A stretch of DNA of 64,000 bases, from assembly GCA_024642285.1 (NCBI GenBank), contig JAHEBJ010000008.1:1-64000 (forward strand), given 5' to 3'. A program made the translations under genes and the position numbers. Source of the DNA: Sphingobacteriales bacterium. GTDB lineage: Bacteria > Bacteroidota > Bacteroidia > Chitinophagales > Chitinophagaceae. Shown here piece by piece: positions 1 through 9,620 of the stretch (position 1 is the stretch's first letter; each line of letters opens with the position of its first letter). The notes below the pieces were generated by a model that was not told where the DNA came from, did not search any database, and worked only from the letters and a program-made list of their open reading frames with translations.

Positions 1-462
1 GCTTTGTTCGGCGCAATAATGGTTGTTGCCAGCAAAAGCCCGGTGTATAGTATCCTGTCATTGATTGTGGTTTTCTTTGCCATATCGGGGCATTATATTT
101 TATTGAATGCCCAGTTTTTGGCAATCGTAAATATTATTGTTTATGCCGGTGCCATCATGGTGTTGTTTTTATTTGTGGTGATGCTGATGAATCTGAATGC
201 AGAATCGGAACCCAAGAAACACCGGATGCTTCAGTTTGCCGGATTAATTTCGGGCGGTTGTTTATTCCTGGTAATTATCTCAGCTATTTCTGAAACGCCC
301 CAGGCAGCAAATACAGTGCTAATTGGCAGTGGAGATAATGGACTAATTAAAAATCTGGGAATGGTTTTATTTAAAGATTATGTGATTCCATTTGAAATAA
401 GCAGCGTGTTGTTTTTAAGTGCGATGATTGGTGCGGTAGTAATTGGAAAGAAAGAAAAATAG
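1..462 (+). CDS. nuoJ: NADH-quinone oxidoreductase subunit J (5' partial)
   Basis: Membrane-arm subunit of respiratory complex I, which couples NADH oxidation and quinone reduction to proton pumping in the inner membrane. The frame is open to the left window edge, and the family's first helix starts before the first visible residues, so the N-terminus lies outside the window. Seen here are the NPVYS-like element (SKSPVYSIL), the helix with LLNAQFLAIVNIIVYAGAIM and the following VLFLFVVMLMNL, which are the classic NuoJ signature including the pi-bulge helix region. A last hydrophobic segment (VLFLSAMIGAVVI) ends just before the stop. It is the first of five consecutive nuo genes, with nuoK 69 bp downstream, so co-transcription is expected. 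Confidence 0.95.
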   Translation, partial: ALFGAIMVVASKSPVYSILSLIVVFFAISGHYILLNAQFLAIVNIIVYAGAIMVLFLFVVMLMNLNAESEPKKHRMLQFAGLISGGCLFLVIISAISETPQAANTVLIGSGDNGLIKNLGMVLFKDYVIPFEISSVLFLSAMIGAVVIGKKEK

Positions 463-531
463 AAAAGTAAAAAGGCAAAAGAAAAAAGTAATTTTTTGTT
501 TTGACTTTTAAATTTTGACTTAATTATTTGT

Positions 532-864
532 ATGGAAATTAAATGGTACATCGGTTTGGCAGTGGCGCTTTTTTGCACAGGAATAGTGGGTGTGTTAACA
601 CGCCGTAACTCCATCATCATTTTTATGTGCATTGAGCTCATGCTGAATGCCGTGAATTTATTGTTGGTGGCATTTTCAAAAATGCATGCAGCGTCGGCAC
701 TTGGGATAGCTGATCCATCTATAATAAGCAGTGCACAAATATTTGTATTCTTTATTATGGTGGTGGCAGCGGCAGAAGTGAGTGTGGGACTTGCTATCAT
801 CGTAATGCTGTATAGAAATACCAGGTCGGTGGATGTGAATTTTTTAAACAGGTTAAAAAACTAA
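532..864 (+). CDS. nuoK: NADH-quinone oxidoreductase subunit K
   Basis: Small three-helix antiporter-like subunit of complex I (110 aa, usual size about 100). The three transmembrane segments are visible: [18 protein letters not shown], the second with the conserved acidic residue in [18 protein letters not shown], and the third [21 protein letters not shown] with its conserved Glu in AAAEV. Both membrane glutamates that define the family are present. It sits between nuoJ and nuoL in the standard order. The 80 bp that follow hold a hairpin-rich repeat, listed separately, that does not break the operon order. Confidence 0.96.
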   Translation: MEIKWYIGLAVALFCTGIVGVLTRRNSIIIFMCIELMLNAVNLLLVAFSKMHAASALGIADPSIISSAQIFVFFIMVVAAAEVSVGLAIIVMLYRNTRSVDVNFLNRLKN

Positions 865-944
865 AACACCCCCCAACCCCCTAAAGGGGGAGATGGGCAA
901 AAGAATTAATTTTTAAAGAAACTCTCCTTAAGGAGACAGGGCTT
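865..944. repeat. GC-rich hairpin repeat between nuoK and nuoL
   Basis: The spacer contains a perfect 5-bp stem with a TAAA loop (877-890, CCCCC/GGGGG) followed at 923-936 by the 14-bp perfect palindrome TCTCCTTAAGGAGA. Both sit in otherwise AT-rich sequence. C-rich to G-rich hairpin pairs of this look are common dispersed intergenic repeats in Bacteroidota genomes. That comparison is from memory and is not tested here. Neither hairpin is followed by a T-run on the + strand, so a terminator inside the nuo operon is unlikely. Confidence 0.5.
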
Positions 945-2843
945 ATGAGTAATATTTTTCAATTGGTTTGGCTGATTCCTGTGTTGCCTTTGCTGGGCTT
1001 CCTGGTTAATGGATTGTTCCGCAAGCGGGTTTCAAAAACTTCGGCTGGTATCATCGGCAGCGGAACTGTGTTTGGTTCTTTCGTAATCAGCTTGCTTGTA
1101 TTCTTTTCGGTAAAAGAAGGAAACACACAGGTTGCACATTATTTCGATTTTATAAATATTGCTGCGCTGAAGATCGGTTTCGATTTTCAGATAGATCAGC
1201 TTTCATCTGTCTTCCTATTAATAATAACCGGCGTTGGATTTTTGATTCATGTGTATTCAACAGCATACATGCATGATGAAGAACCAAAAGATTTTGCGAA
1301 GTATTTTGCCTACCTGAATTTGTTTGTGTTCTCTATGCTATTATTGGTAATGGGCGCTAACTATGTTATCATGTTCATAGGTTGGGAAGGCGTAGGACTT
1401 TGTTCCTATTTACTTATCGGCTTCTGGTTTAAAAATACCAACTATAATATTGCGGCAAAAAAAGCCTTCATCATGAACCGCATTGGTGATCTTGGTTTTT
1501 TACTGGCTGTGTTCTGGATTATTTCTAAACTGGGTACTTCCGATTACCATGATGTATTTGCTAATGTTTCTAAGTTAACTGCAACAGATATCACCGGAAT
1601 CACTTTATTATTATTTGTTGGTGCCATGGGCAAGAGTGCACAAATTCCATTGTACACTTGGCTACCCGATGCGATGGCCGGTCCAACACCGGTGAGTGCT
1701 TTAATCCATGCGGCAACTATGGTTACTGCAGGAATATACATGATTGCACGCAGCAACATGTTATATACCATGGCTCCGGTTAGTCAGGGCGTTGTTGCAA
1801 TCGTTGGATTGGCAACAGCAATACTTGCTGCCACCATCGCTCTGAAACAAAACGACATTAAAAAAGTATTGGCTTACTCAACGGTGAGTCAATTAGGATA
1901 TATGTTTTTAGCACTCGGAGTTGGTGCGTACACCGGCGCTGTGTTTCATGTAATGACGCATGCATTCTTCAAAGCCTTATTATTCCTGGGTGCAGGCAGT
2001 GTGATACATGCCATGAGCGGCGAACAGGACATCCGCAATATGGGTGGATTGAAAAAATATATGAGTGTTACACACATTACTTTCTTATTGGCTTGTCTGG
2101 CAATAGCGGGCATGCCGCCTTTTTCCGGTTTCTTTTCTAAAGATGAAATTTTAGCTGCTGCATATAACAACAGTCCGTTGCTTTGGGGCGTGGGTGTTGC
2201 CGGTGCTATCATGACGGCTTTTTATATGTTCCGTTTATATGCCATGACTTTCCTCGGAAAATTCAGAGGAACTACGGAACAGGAACATCATCTGCATGAA
2301 AGTCCGAAAGCAATTACCATTCCTTTAATTATTCTTGCCATCTTATCTGTTATTGGTGGATGGATTGGTATACCGGAAATATTTATGCATGGCGGGCACA
2401 GACTTGAAGAATTTTTAGCACCAATATTTGCACAAAGCAATGCACTTACTCCAAAACATAATCTATCGCATACAACTGAATATATGTTGATGGGTATTTC
2501 TGTGGGCGCTGCATTAATTGCTTTGGTATATGCCTGGAACAGATTCAGCAAATATCAAAAATCAGATAAAGAAGAAACAGGACTCGGAAAAGTGCTCGAA
2601 AATAAATGGTATGTTGATGACTTGTACGATAGTATTATTGTGAAACCAGTGCTTTCAATAGCAAAGTATTTTAGCAATGTATTTGAGCAGAAAGGGATTG
2701 ACGGCTTTGTAAACGGTGTCGGCAAAGCAGTGAATTATGGCAGCCGTCAAATTCGTTTATTACAATCAGGACAGGTAGGTACTTACGTGTTGATGATGGT
2801 AATTGGCATTTTAGTTTTCTTTATTATTCAATTGTTTTTGTAA
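945..2843 (+). CDS. nuoL: NADH-quinone oxidoreductase subunit L
   Basis: Largest antiporter-like proton-pumping subunit of complex I (632 aa, usual size 610-650). Visible are the helix with MFIGWEGVGLCSYLLIGF carrying the conserved acidic residue, the proton-channel segment LPDAMAGPTPVSALIHAAT around residue 240, the lysine helix with KKVLAYSTVSQLGYM, and the FHVMTHAFFKALLFLGAGS motif. A charged stretch near residues 535-570 and a last helix at the C-terminus fit the lateral HL helix and final anchor helix of NuoL. The ATG follows the repeat-bearing spacer, and nuoM begins 9 bp after the stop. Confidence 0.97.
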   Translation: MSNIFQLVWLIPVLPLLGFLVNGLFRKRVSKTSAGIIGSGTVFGSFVISLLVFFSVKEGNTQVAHYFDFINIAALKIGFDFQIDQLSSVFLLIITGVGFLIHVYSTAYMHDEEPKDFAKYFAYLNLFVFSMLLLVMGANYVIMFIGWEGVGLCSYLLIGFWFKNTNYNIAAKKAFIMNRIGDLGFLLAVFWIISKLGTSDYHDVFANVSKLTATDITGITLLLFVGAMGKSAQIPLYTWLPDAMAGPTPVSALIHAATMVTAGIYMIARSNMLYTMAPVSQGVVAIVGLATAILAATIALKQNDIKKVLAYSTVSQLGYMFLALGVGAYTGAVFHVMTHAFFKALLFLGAGSVIHAMSGEQDIRNMGGLKKYMSVTHITFLLACLAIAGMPPFSGFFSKDEILAAAYNNSPLLWGVGVAGAIMTAFYMFRLYAMTFLGKFRGTTEQEHHLHESPKAITIPLIILAILSVIGGWIGIPEIFMHGGHRLEEFLAPIFAQSNALTPKHNLSHTTEYMLMGISVGAALIALVYAWNRFSKYQKSDKEETGLGKVLENKWYVDDLYDSIIVKPVLSIAKYFSNVFEQKGIDGFVNGVGKAVNYGSRQIRLLQSGQVGTYVLMMVIGILVFFIIQLFL

Positions 2844-2852
2844 GAAGAAATT

Positions 2853-4340
2853 ATGGACCCAAAAAATATTTGGATAACGTTTCCGGAGTTGTTGATCTGG
2901 TTTCCGCTGCTGGCGGGGCTGGTTACGTTTTTTATACGAAAGGAAAAAACGGTAAAGACCTGGGCAATCATTGCTTCGCTGATTACCTTGGGGATATCAG
3001 TAGCCAGTTTGTTCTTCGCCGATTCAGTAAAATATTTTTATCTCAACAACGTAAGTTACTTCTGGTTAAAATACCTGGGCAGCAATTTCAGTATTGGCCT
3101 TGATGGTATGAGCCACATGCTTACAGCATTAACAGCAATTGCTTTTCCACTGATATTTATTGCAACCAAAAACACGGCTTATAAAAACGCAAATGTTTTT
3201 TATGGGTTGATGCTGCTTACGCAATCAGGATTGATGGGCGTATTTACAGCGCTTGACGTTTTGGTGTTTTATATTTTTTGGGAGCTTGCGGTTATACCTG
3301 TTTACTTTTTATGCAGCCGCTGGGGTGGCGAAAAAAGGATACAGGCAACCTTCAAATTCTTTGTTTACACATTTGCCGGTTCGCTGTTGATGCTTATTGG
3401 TATAATATATGTGTACCAGCATACCGGCGGTACTGTATTCGCTGAGCATTCATTTGCCATGAATGCATTCTATTCAGCAAACCTTACTGCAACAGAACAA
3501 AACTGGGTCTTCTGGTTATTCTTTATTGCATTTGCCATTAAGATGCCGGTGTTTCCATTTCATACCTGGCAGCCCGATACTTACGAACAGGCGCCCACTG
3601 CAACAACAATGGTACTAAGCGGCATCATGGTAAAGATGGGTGTGTTTGCTGTTATTCGCTGGATATTGCCAATTTTTCCAGAGGCTGTAACACGCTTTGA
3701 TAATATTGTTATCGGGCTTTCGGTTGGAGGTATGATCTACGCCAGTCTGATTGCCATTAAACAGGATGACCTGAAACGTTTCGTTGCGTATTCTTCCATT
3801 GCTCATATCGGGTTAATGTGCGCCGCCATCTTCACCAAAAGCGAAATTGGTTTGCAGGGTGTGATGATACAATTGTTCAGTCACGGTATCAATATAATCG
3901 GCATGTGGATAGTGGTTGACCTGATTGAAAAACAAACCGGCACACGTAAAATTTCTGAACTGGGCGGTGTTGCACACAAAGCTCCTGCACTTACAATTTT
4001 CCTGGTGGTAATTGCACTGGCAAATATCGCTCTACCGTTAACCAATGCTTTTGTGGGAGAGTTTATGATGTTCAGCGGACTGTTTAAATTTAATATGATT
4101 TATACCACTGTAGCTTTAATAAGCATTATTCTGGCTGCAGTATATATTTTAAATATGGTGCAAAAGGTTTTTTATGGCGAGTCGAATTCTATCACCGAAA
4201 AAATTCAGGAGATATCACTAAATCAAAAATTAGTTTTGGGAGTTTTGGTGATCTTTATTTTTCTGTTTGGTGTTTTTCCACAGCCCATTTTTGATCTGAC
4301 AAAAGATACCATTTCGGCTTTATTAATAAGAATTAAATAA
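2853..4340 (+). CDS. nuoM: NADH-quinone oxidoreductase subunit M
   Basis: Second antiporter-like subunit of complex I (495 aa, normal length). Key segments seen are YIFWELAVIPVYFLCSRWGG with the conserved Glu of the proton path, FKFFVYTFAGSLLMLIGI, FHTWQPDTYEQAPTATTM, and KRFVAYSSIAHIGLM. The WQPD..E.APT motif separates NuoM from NuoL and NuoN. It lies 9 bp after nuoL and 37 bp before nuoN, with all genes on one strand, so a single transcript is expected. Confidence 0.97.
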   Translation: MDPKNIWITFPELLIWFPLLAGLVTFFIRKEKTVKTWAIIASLITLGISVASLFFADSVKYFYLNNVSYFWLKYLGSNFSIGLDGMSHMLTALTAIAFPLIFIATKNTAYKNANVFYGLMLLTQSGLMGVFTALDVLVFYIFWELAVIPVYFLCSRWGGEKRIQATFKFFVYTFAGSLLMLIGIIYVYQHTGGTVFAEHSFAMNAFYSANLTATEQNWVFWLFFIAFAIKMPVFPFHTWQPDTYEQAPTATTMVLSGIMVKMGVFAVIRWILPIFPEAVTRFDNIVIGLSVGGMIYASLIAIKQDDLKRFVAYSSIAHIGLMCAAIFTKSEIGLQGVMIQLFSHGINIIGMWIVVDLIEKQTGTRKISELGGVAHKAPALTIFLVVIALANIALPLTNAFVGEFMMFSGLFKFNMIYTTVALISIILAAVYILNMVQKVFYGESNSITEKIQEISLNQKLVLGVLVIFIFLFGVFPQPIFDLTKDTISALLIRIK

Positions 4341-4377
4341 CTAAAAATAATTTTCCGTTTTTTGCGGAAATAGAAAT

Positions 4378-5769
4378 ATGAACGCAATTATTTTATCAGC
4401 AGTCTGGGGAGTAGTGATGATGTTGGGCGGAGCTTTTATCAAAAATAAAAGCACTCCTAAATACCTGGCAATTTTTGGATTGTCGTTGGTATTGATATCA
4501 AACTGCATCGAAATGAATAATGGCGCTGCGTTCTTTTCCATTGATGTAAATGAGATGTTGCATTTCAACAGTTTTAATCTCACTTTTATTTCAGTGGCGT
4601 TGGGCTGCACCTTACTTTATTTTTTATTGAACGGAAGAGATATTGAAAAAGTAGGAGAGAATGTATCAGAATATTTTGCATTGATATTTTTTATACTGAG
4701 CGGTGTCGCCATCATTTCAACATTCAATTCTTTGTTGATGTTATTTATCGGTATCGAAATTGTTTCCATCCCACTTTATATTTTAACCGGAAGCGATAAA
4801 AGGAATCTAAAAAGCAATGAGGCAGCATTGAAATATTTTTTAATGGGTGCTTTTTCAACAGGAATCATGTTGTTGGGCGTTGCATTTTTGTATGGGGGCA
4901 GCGAAACAGGTTCTTTCTATATAGACAATATTATATCAGGCAATGGTCCAATGCCGGCCATGATTGCATCTGGACTGGTTTTGCTATTGATTTCCATGTC
5001 ATTTAAAGTATCAGCAGCACCATTTCATTTCTGGACACCAGATGTTTACGATGGAGCACCAACTGTGTTTACTTCATTCATGGCAACCATAATAAAAGCA
5101 GCCGCTTTCTTTGCTTTTGTACGTTTATTTGAAAACGCATTTGGCAGTATGCACAGTCAGTGGCAAACATTGATTGTTGTTCTAATAGCCGCTACTCTGT
5201 TGATAGGAAATCTCACTGCAGTGTTTCAGCAAAGTGTAAAACGCATGCTGGCATATTCAAGCATTGCACAGGCAGGTTTTATGCTTTTCTCATTATTTGC
5301 GTTAAACAATTTTGCAAAAGAAGGTTTGGTTTTATATGCTGCAGCTTATAGTTTGGCCAGCATCGGCATCTTTGCCATCTTAATAAAAATGAAAGATTTT
5401 ACCATTGAAGGATTTAATGGTCTCGGCAAACAACAGCCATTACTGGCCATAACCGGCACGGTGTTTCTTTTATCATTAACTGGTATACCATTAACTGCAG
5501 GTTTTCAAAGTAAGTTTTTCATGTTGATGGCAGCTGTACAAAATGGCCATCATATCTGGCTGGTGATTTTTGCAGTATTGTGTGCTGCCATCAGCGCTTA
5601 TTATTATTTCAGAATCATACAGGCAATGTTCTTTAAAGATGCGACACCTGATACCGTACTTGCCGATGATATTACGCCTGCTTTTAAACTACTGCTGGTA
5701 ATAACCTGCATTCTGATTATTGCCTTGGGTTTATTCCCCAACTTACTCACAGATTGGTTGTATTTCTAA
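4378..5769 (+). CDS. nuoN: NADH-quinone oxidoreductase subunit N
   Basis: Third antiporter-like subunit of complex I and the last gene of the nuo operon (463 aa, slightly shorter than E. coli NuoN as is usual in Bacteroidota). It shows FIGIEIVSIPLYILTG with its conserved Glu, FHFWTPDVYDGAPTVFTSF, and KRMLAYSSIAQAGFML. These are the NuoN versions of the Glu helix, the broken-helix channel segment and the lysine helix. The C-terminus ends in a hydrophobic helix (LLLVITCILIIALGLFP). A new promoter-like sequence follows, so the operon probably ends here, although no strong terminator hairpin is seen. Confidence 0.97.
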   Translation: MNAIILSAVWGVVMMLGGAFIKNKSTPKYLAIFGLSLVLISNCIEMNNGAAFFSIDVNEMLHFNSFNLTFISVALGCTLLYFLLNGRDIEKVGENVSEYFALIFFILSGVAIISTFNSLLMLFIGIEIVSIPLYILTGSDKRNLKSNEAALKYFLMGAFSTGIMLLGVAFLYGGSETGSFYIDNIISGNGPMPAMIASGLVLLLISMSFKVSAAPFHFWTPDVYDGAPTVFTSFMATIIKAAAFFAFVRLFENAFGSMHSQWQTLIVVLIAATLLIGNLTAVFQQSVKRMLAYSSIAQAGFMLFSLFALNNFAKEGLVLYAAAYSLASIGIFAILIKMKDFTIEGFNGLGKQQPLLAITGTVFLLSLTGIPLTAGFQSKFFMLMAAVQNGHHIWLVIFAVLCAAISAYYYFRIIQAMFFKDATPDTVLADDITPAFKLLLVITCILIIALGLFPNLLTDWLYF

Positions 5770-5822
5770 ACCTAAATTGTACCGTTTATAAATGTTTTGG
5801 GGGTAAAATACTGTTCTGTGCT

Positions 5823-5830
5823 TAACTTTA
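5823..5830 (+). promoter_or_regulatory. Possible -7 box for the ABC permease gene
   Basis: TAACTTTA matches the Bacteroidota TAnnTTTG consensus in seven of eight positions and lies 16 nt before the ATG of the permease gene. A TTTG that could serve as the -33 element lies at 5796-5799, a 23-bp spacer, at the long end of the known range. The last base mismatch keeps confidence modest. Confidence 0.4.
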
Positions 5831-5846
5831 GCCAGAATTTTTACAC

Positions 5847-7127
5847 ATGACTTTTAAAGATACAGTGGCTCTTTCCTGGAAAAATATTTCAGGCAATAAA
5901 TTACGCACTGCAATTACGGTAGCTATTATTGCATTAGGCATCTTTGCCTTGATATTGATTGTTACATCTATTAAAGCGGCCAGCAGCAGTCTTACAACTA
6001 GTTTTTCGACCATGGGAGCTAATTCTTTCAGCTTAAGGTTTAAGGACCGTAATATTAGAATTGGAGGCGGCCGCCAGCGTGAAAACACTAAGACCAGTAA
6101 ATCGGCCCAGCGGGTAAAAAAATCAAATCTCGGAAAAGTAATCACATATGATGAAGCCCGGGAATTTAAAAAGCGATATCAGTTTCCGGCAAAAGTTGGA
6201 TTGTCTTTGATGGGGCCACGTAATGTAGTTTGTAATACCGATCGTAAAAAAACCAATCCCGATATTTCGGTTTTAGGGGGTGATGAAAATTATCTTGAAC
6301 TGAATGGATATAAACTTGAGATTGGAAGAAATTTTACAGAAGGCGAGATAGAGTCTGGACGAAGTATTTGTATGTTAGGGCAGGGGGTTGCAAAAAAATT
6401 ATTTCCTGATAATCCGCAAAAAGCAATTGATAAAGTAGTAAATGTTGATCACGTTCCCTATCGGGTTATCGGTGTGCTTGAAGATAAAGGTTCGAGTGCT
6501 TTTTTTAATACCAGTAAGATTATCGTAACATCCTACAATAGTATAAGGCGTTTGTATGCTACACAAAGCTCATCTTTTAATATAGGTGTGATGGTTCCCG
6601 ACCTGAATATGATGGATGTAGCTATTGGTGAAGCAAAAGGTACTTTCAGACCAATCAGGAAACTGGATGTAAAGGACGAAGCAAATTTTTATGTTGATAA
6701 GAGCGACAGTATTGCTGAAGCATTGTTAACCAATCTTGGTTTTTTAGAAAAAGGAACAATTGGAATCGCCTTTATTACATTAATTGGCGCTGCAATTGGT
6801 CTAATGAATATAATGCTGGTTGCGGTAAATGAACGTACAAAAGAAATAGGACTGATAAAAGCGCTGGGAGGTACCAAGAAAGATATCAGGGCGCAATTTC
6901 TTTATGAGTCTGTTTTGATAAGTTTATTGGGTGCGATTGTTGGGATCGTTTCTGGAATACTATTGGGGAACGTTGTAGCCATACTTTTAAAAACCGGATT
7001 CGTAGTTCCCTGGGGGTGGGTAATATCGGGCATTTTTGTGTGCTCGTTCGTAGGGCTGGCAGCGGGTCTTTATCCGGCTTATAAAGCTTCTAAACTTGAT
7101 CCAATTGTAGCATTAAGGTATGAGTAG
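5847..7127 (+). CDS. ABC transporter permease, MacB/FtsX type
   Basis: Inner-membrane permease of the MacB/LolC-like superfamily (426 aa). An N-terminal helix (TAITVAIIALGIFALILIV) is followed by a periplasmic MacB core domain of about 240 residues and three C-terminal helices: GIAFITLIGAAIGLMNIML, VLISLLGAIVGIVSGILLG and WVISGIFVCSFVGLAAGLYP. The loop with VNERTKEIGLIKALGGTKKD and the ending YPAYKASKLDPIVALRYE are hallmarks of the family. No ATPase gene is adjacent, so the partner must be encoded elsewhere. The substrate cannot be told from sequence; macrolides, lipoproteins and peptides are all known for the family. Confidence 0.9.
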   Translation: MTFKDTVALSWKNISGNKLRTAITVAIIALGIFALILIVTSIKAASSSLTTSFSTMGANSFSLRFKDRNIRIGGGRQRENTKTSKSAQRVKKSNLGKVITYDEAREFKKRYQFPAKVGLSLMGPRNVVCNTDRKKTNPDISVLGGDENYLELNGYKLEIGRNFTEGEIESGRSICMLGQGVAKKLFPDNPQKAIDKVVNVDHVPYRVIGVLEDKGSSAFFNTSKIIVTSYNSIRRLYATQSSSFNIGVMVPDLNMMDVAIGEAKGTFRPIRKLDVKDEANFYVDKSDSIAEALLTNLGFLEKGTIGIAFITLIGAAIGLMNIMLVAVNERTKEIGLIKALGGTKKDIRAQFLYESVLISLLGAIVGIVSGILLGNVVAILLKTGFVVPWGWVISGIFVCSFVGLAAGLYPAYKASKLDPIVALRYE

Positions 7128-7397
7128 CAAACGTTTGTTTAGATTTTATGCAAAAAAACATGAAATAGCCGGTTTGAATTGTGTAAATAGTGGATTTTAG
7201 CATCGTAAAAAAATATTTTTAAAATAAAAATTTCGTAAGTTGTAGCTTTCAATAATTTATTTAACTTGTGACCCTTGTTGAATAATCAATTTTACAATTA
7301 AACTGACTAAAGAAAAATTGGATTCATTTAAAATATTTTCTTGTATTTAATTTAAACAGAAAATTAAACTTTTTACAAAACTAAAAATTAGACTTTT

Positions 7398-8252
7398 ATG
7401 GCAGAGACTACAGCAACTGTAAAACCAACAACTTCAGTTCAAGCAAAAAAATCGAGTAACATTATTTCATTAATCGCACCATTCCTGTGCCTGGCTGCAG
7501 GTTATTGTATCTGGCGTTTTGGATTGGGAGCAGGATCAAATTTTGGTGTTGGTTCTGAAAATGGAGGATTTTGGCCTGAAAGGCATGATCCAAAATCTGC
7601 ATTAAGTAAAATGTACCTCGGAGGTATTATTGTGCCCGTGTTAATTGGTACCTTTTTAACCATGTTAACTTTTGTGATCGAAAGATTTATGACCATTTCA
7701 AAAGCAAACGGTACTGGAAATAATGCCGATTTTGTACGCAAAGTGCAATATCAACTGGCCAATAAAAATGTAGACGCTGCTTTGGCAGAGTGTGACAAGC
7801 AAAAAGGTTCAGTAGGTAATGTGATGAAAGCAGGTTTACATCGCTACAAAGAAATGATCACCAATACTGAATTATCAACAGAGCAGAAAGTTATCGCCAT
7901 TCAAAAAGAAGTGGAAGAAGCAACGGCGCTTGAATTACCTATGCTTGAAAAGAACCTTGTGTTCCTATCTTCGATAGCTTCATTGGCTACTTTGATCGGA
8001 CTATTGGGAACTGTGGTAGGTATGATACGTGCCTTTGCCGGTTTGGGTGCCGACAGTGGAGGTGCAAACTCAGCTGCGCAGTTGTCGATCGGTATTTCTG
8101 AGGCCTTGTATAACACGGCATTGGGTATCGGTACATCGGCATTTGCCATTATGTTTTATAACATATTTACTACAAAGATCGACGGTATTACATACGGTAT
8201 TGATGAATCTGGATTTACGTTAACACAAACTTTTGCCGCCCTGTACAAATAA
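7398..8252 (+). CDS. exbB: MotA/TolQ/ExbB proton channel family protein
   Basis: Stator-like channel protein that uses the proton gradient to energise TonB (284 aa). It has an extra N-terminal helix (IISLIAPFLCLAAGYCIW), a second helix with IVPVLIGTFLTMLTFVIERF, a large cytoplasmic loop, and the family core LSSIASLATLIGLLGTVVGMIRAF followed by ISEALYNTALGIGTSAFAIMFY. The GLLGTVVGMI and ALYNTALGIG segments are the diagnostic ExbB/TolQ motifs. It heads a cluster with two ExbD genes and a TonB gene, so ExbB is more likely than TolQ. The 270-bp AT-rich region upstream holds no gene and probably the promoter; TAGCTTTC near 7242 is only a partial -7 match. Confidence 0.92.
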   Translation: MAETTATVKPTTSVQAKKSSNIISLIAPFLCLAAGYCIWRFGLGAGSNFGVGSENGGFWPERHDPKSALSKMYLGGIIVPVLIGTFLTMLTFVIERFMTISKANGTGNNADFVRKVQYQLANKNVDAALAECDKQKGSVGNVMKAGLHRYKEMITNTELSTEQKVIAIQKEVEEATALELPMLEKNLVFLSSIASLATLIGLLGTVVGMIRAFAGLGADSGGANSAAQLSIGISEALYNTALGIGTSAFAIMFYNIFTTKIDGITYGIDESGFTLTQTFAALYK

Positions 8253-8338
8253 GTATATGGAATAAGTAGAGGTTTGCATCTTAAAACAGTATTACCTGAC
8301 TGTTGTTACGTAATACAGAATTATAAAAACAGATAATT

Positions 8339-8992
8339 ATGCCAAAAGTTAAATTACCACGCAAAAGCACGATCGTTGATATGACGGCTATGTGTGATGT
8401 GGCTTTTCTGTTGTTGACATTTTTTATATTGGCAACAAAACAAAAGCCACCAGAAGTGCTGGCGGTAAAAACGCCAACTTCGGTATCGGCCACTGCAGCT
8501 CCCGATAAGTCCATCTTAATTACCATGACCAAAGAAGGGAAGGTGTTTTTAATGCTGGGCGACGATACCAAAAAGAATGCAATAATTGACGATTTCAATA
8601 CAACCAGAAATCTGCAGTTAACGTCAACAGAACTGGCTAAACTTAAAAAGGAAGAATATATAGGTTTACCTATTAATAAGCTCAAATCATTCCTTAATTC
8701 AGGTCAGGAAATGCCTGCTTCTTTAATGGACGGGATTCCCATTGACAGTACAAACAATGAATTGAGTTTTTGGATGAGAAGCGTAACCAACGCTTATGCT
8801 GGTGGCGATCAGAGTGAGTTGCAAAAGATGATTCTTGTTAAAGGCGATGGTGAGGCTCTTTACCCCATTTTTAAGAATATAAAGGAAGCGTTAAAGGCTA
8901 ATGAAATATTCAAATTCAGAATTGTCACCGAAGGTGAGAATGTGCCGGTTGGTTCTGAGTTGTATAAGACAGGAAAAGAAGTAAAAAAATAA
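8339..8992 (+). CDS. exbD: Biopolymer transport protein ExbD/TolR, copy 1
   Basis: Partner of ExbB in the Ton motor, with one membrane helix and a periplasmic domain (217 aa). The N-terminus RKSTIVDMTAMCDVAFLLLTFFIL shows the family pattern (shown here in part: STIVDMTAMCDVAFLLLTFF), with the functionally essential membrane Asp in CDVAF. It differs clearly from the two other ExbD copies in this cluster, with a longer periplasmic region and no TPMVDLGF. Spacing to exbB is 86 bp and to the next exbD 29 bp, so one transcript is likely. Confidence 0.9.
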   Translation: MPKVKLPRKSTIVDMTAMCDVAFLLLTFFILATKQKPPEVLAVKTPTSVSATAAPDKSILITMTKEGKVFLMLGDDTKKNAIIDDFNTTRNLQLTSTELAKLKKEEYIGLPINKLKSFLNSGQEMPASLMDGIPIDSTNNELSFWMRSVTNAYAGGDQSELQKMILVKGDGEALYPIFKNIKEALKANEIFKFRIVTEGENVPVGSELYKTGKEVKK

Positions 8993-9021
8993 TAAAGTAT
9001 TTAAAATAAAAACGAATTACC

Positions 9022-9570
9022 ATGGCAGAAATGGATGTCTCGTCAGGCGGTTCCCATAAAAAAGGACCGGGCGTAAAAAAATCTAAAAAGCTATCAACCA
9101 GAGTTGATCTTACTCCAATGGTTGATCTTGGTTTCCTGCTGATCACATTCTTTGTATTTACAACTACCATGAGCCAGTCAACGGCCATGAATATGAATGA
9201 ACCAAAGGATGATAAAGAAAAGCAAATGAAGGTTAAAAACTCTGGTGCCATGACAATCTTGTTAGGCAAGAGTAACCAGGTATATTATTATTATGGTCAG
9301 CTTATGCCCGAAACGATCAGTGATGAGTTTAAGAGCACAACTTTTAAAGGAATTCGACAGTTGATTCTGGATAAGAGAAATTCAACCAATATCGACGACC
9401 TGATGTATATCATTAAATCCGACGATCAATCAACCTTTAAAAATGCGATTGATATTCTTGATGAAATGGTAATATCAGCAGTTCCTCCGGGACACTATGC
9501 CGAAGTGGCTATGTTGCCGGTAGAAAAAATGTTGATCAGCGAAACCGAAAAAGCAAATGGTATTCAATAA
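9022..9570 (+). CDS. exbD: Biopolymer transport protein ExbD/TolR, copy 2
   Basis: Second ExbD-type subunit (182 aa). The N-terminal cytoplasmic Lys-rich segment leads into RVDLTPMVDLGFLLITFFVF, a canonical ExbD helix with the protonatable Asp. The periplasmic domain follows from about residue 55. Its membrane region is almost residue-for-residue the same as the third copy at 10552, while the DNA differs at many third positions, so the duplication is old or constrained. It sits between ExbD copy 1 and TonB. Confidence 0.92.
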   Translation: MAEMDVSSGGSHKKGPGVKKSKKLSTRVDLTPMVDLGFLLITFFVFTTTMSQSTAMNMNEPKDDKEKQMKVKNSGAMTILLGKSNQVYYYYGQLMPETISDEFKSTTFKGIRQLILDKRNSTNIDDLMYIIKSDDQSTFKNAIDILDEMVISAVPPGHYAEVAMLPVEKMLISETEKANGIQ

Positions 9571-9620
9571 AGATTATGTAATTAATCTGATTTTGAATCA
9601 TATTACTAAACAAAATAATT

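Noticed and set aside
4352-4370. Hairpin TTTCCG/CGGAAA before nuoN as a terminator
   Set aside because: The stem is only 6 bp, has no following T-run and lies in a 37-bp gap inside the operon.
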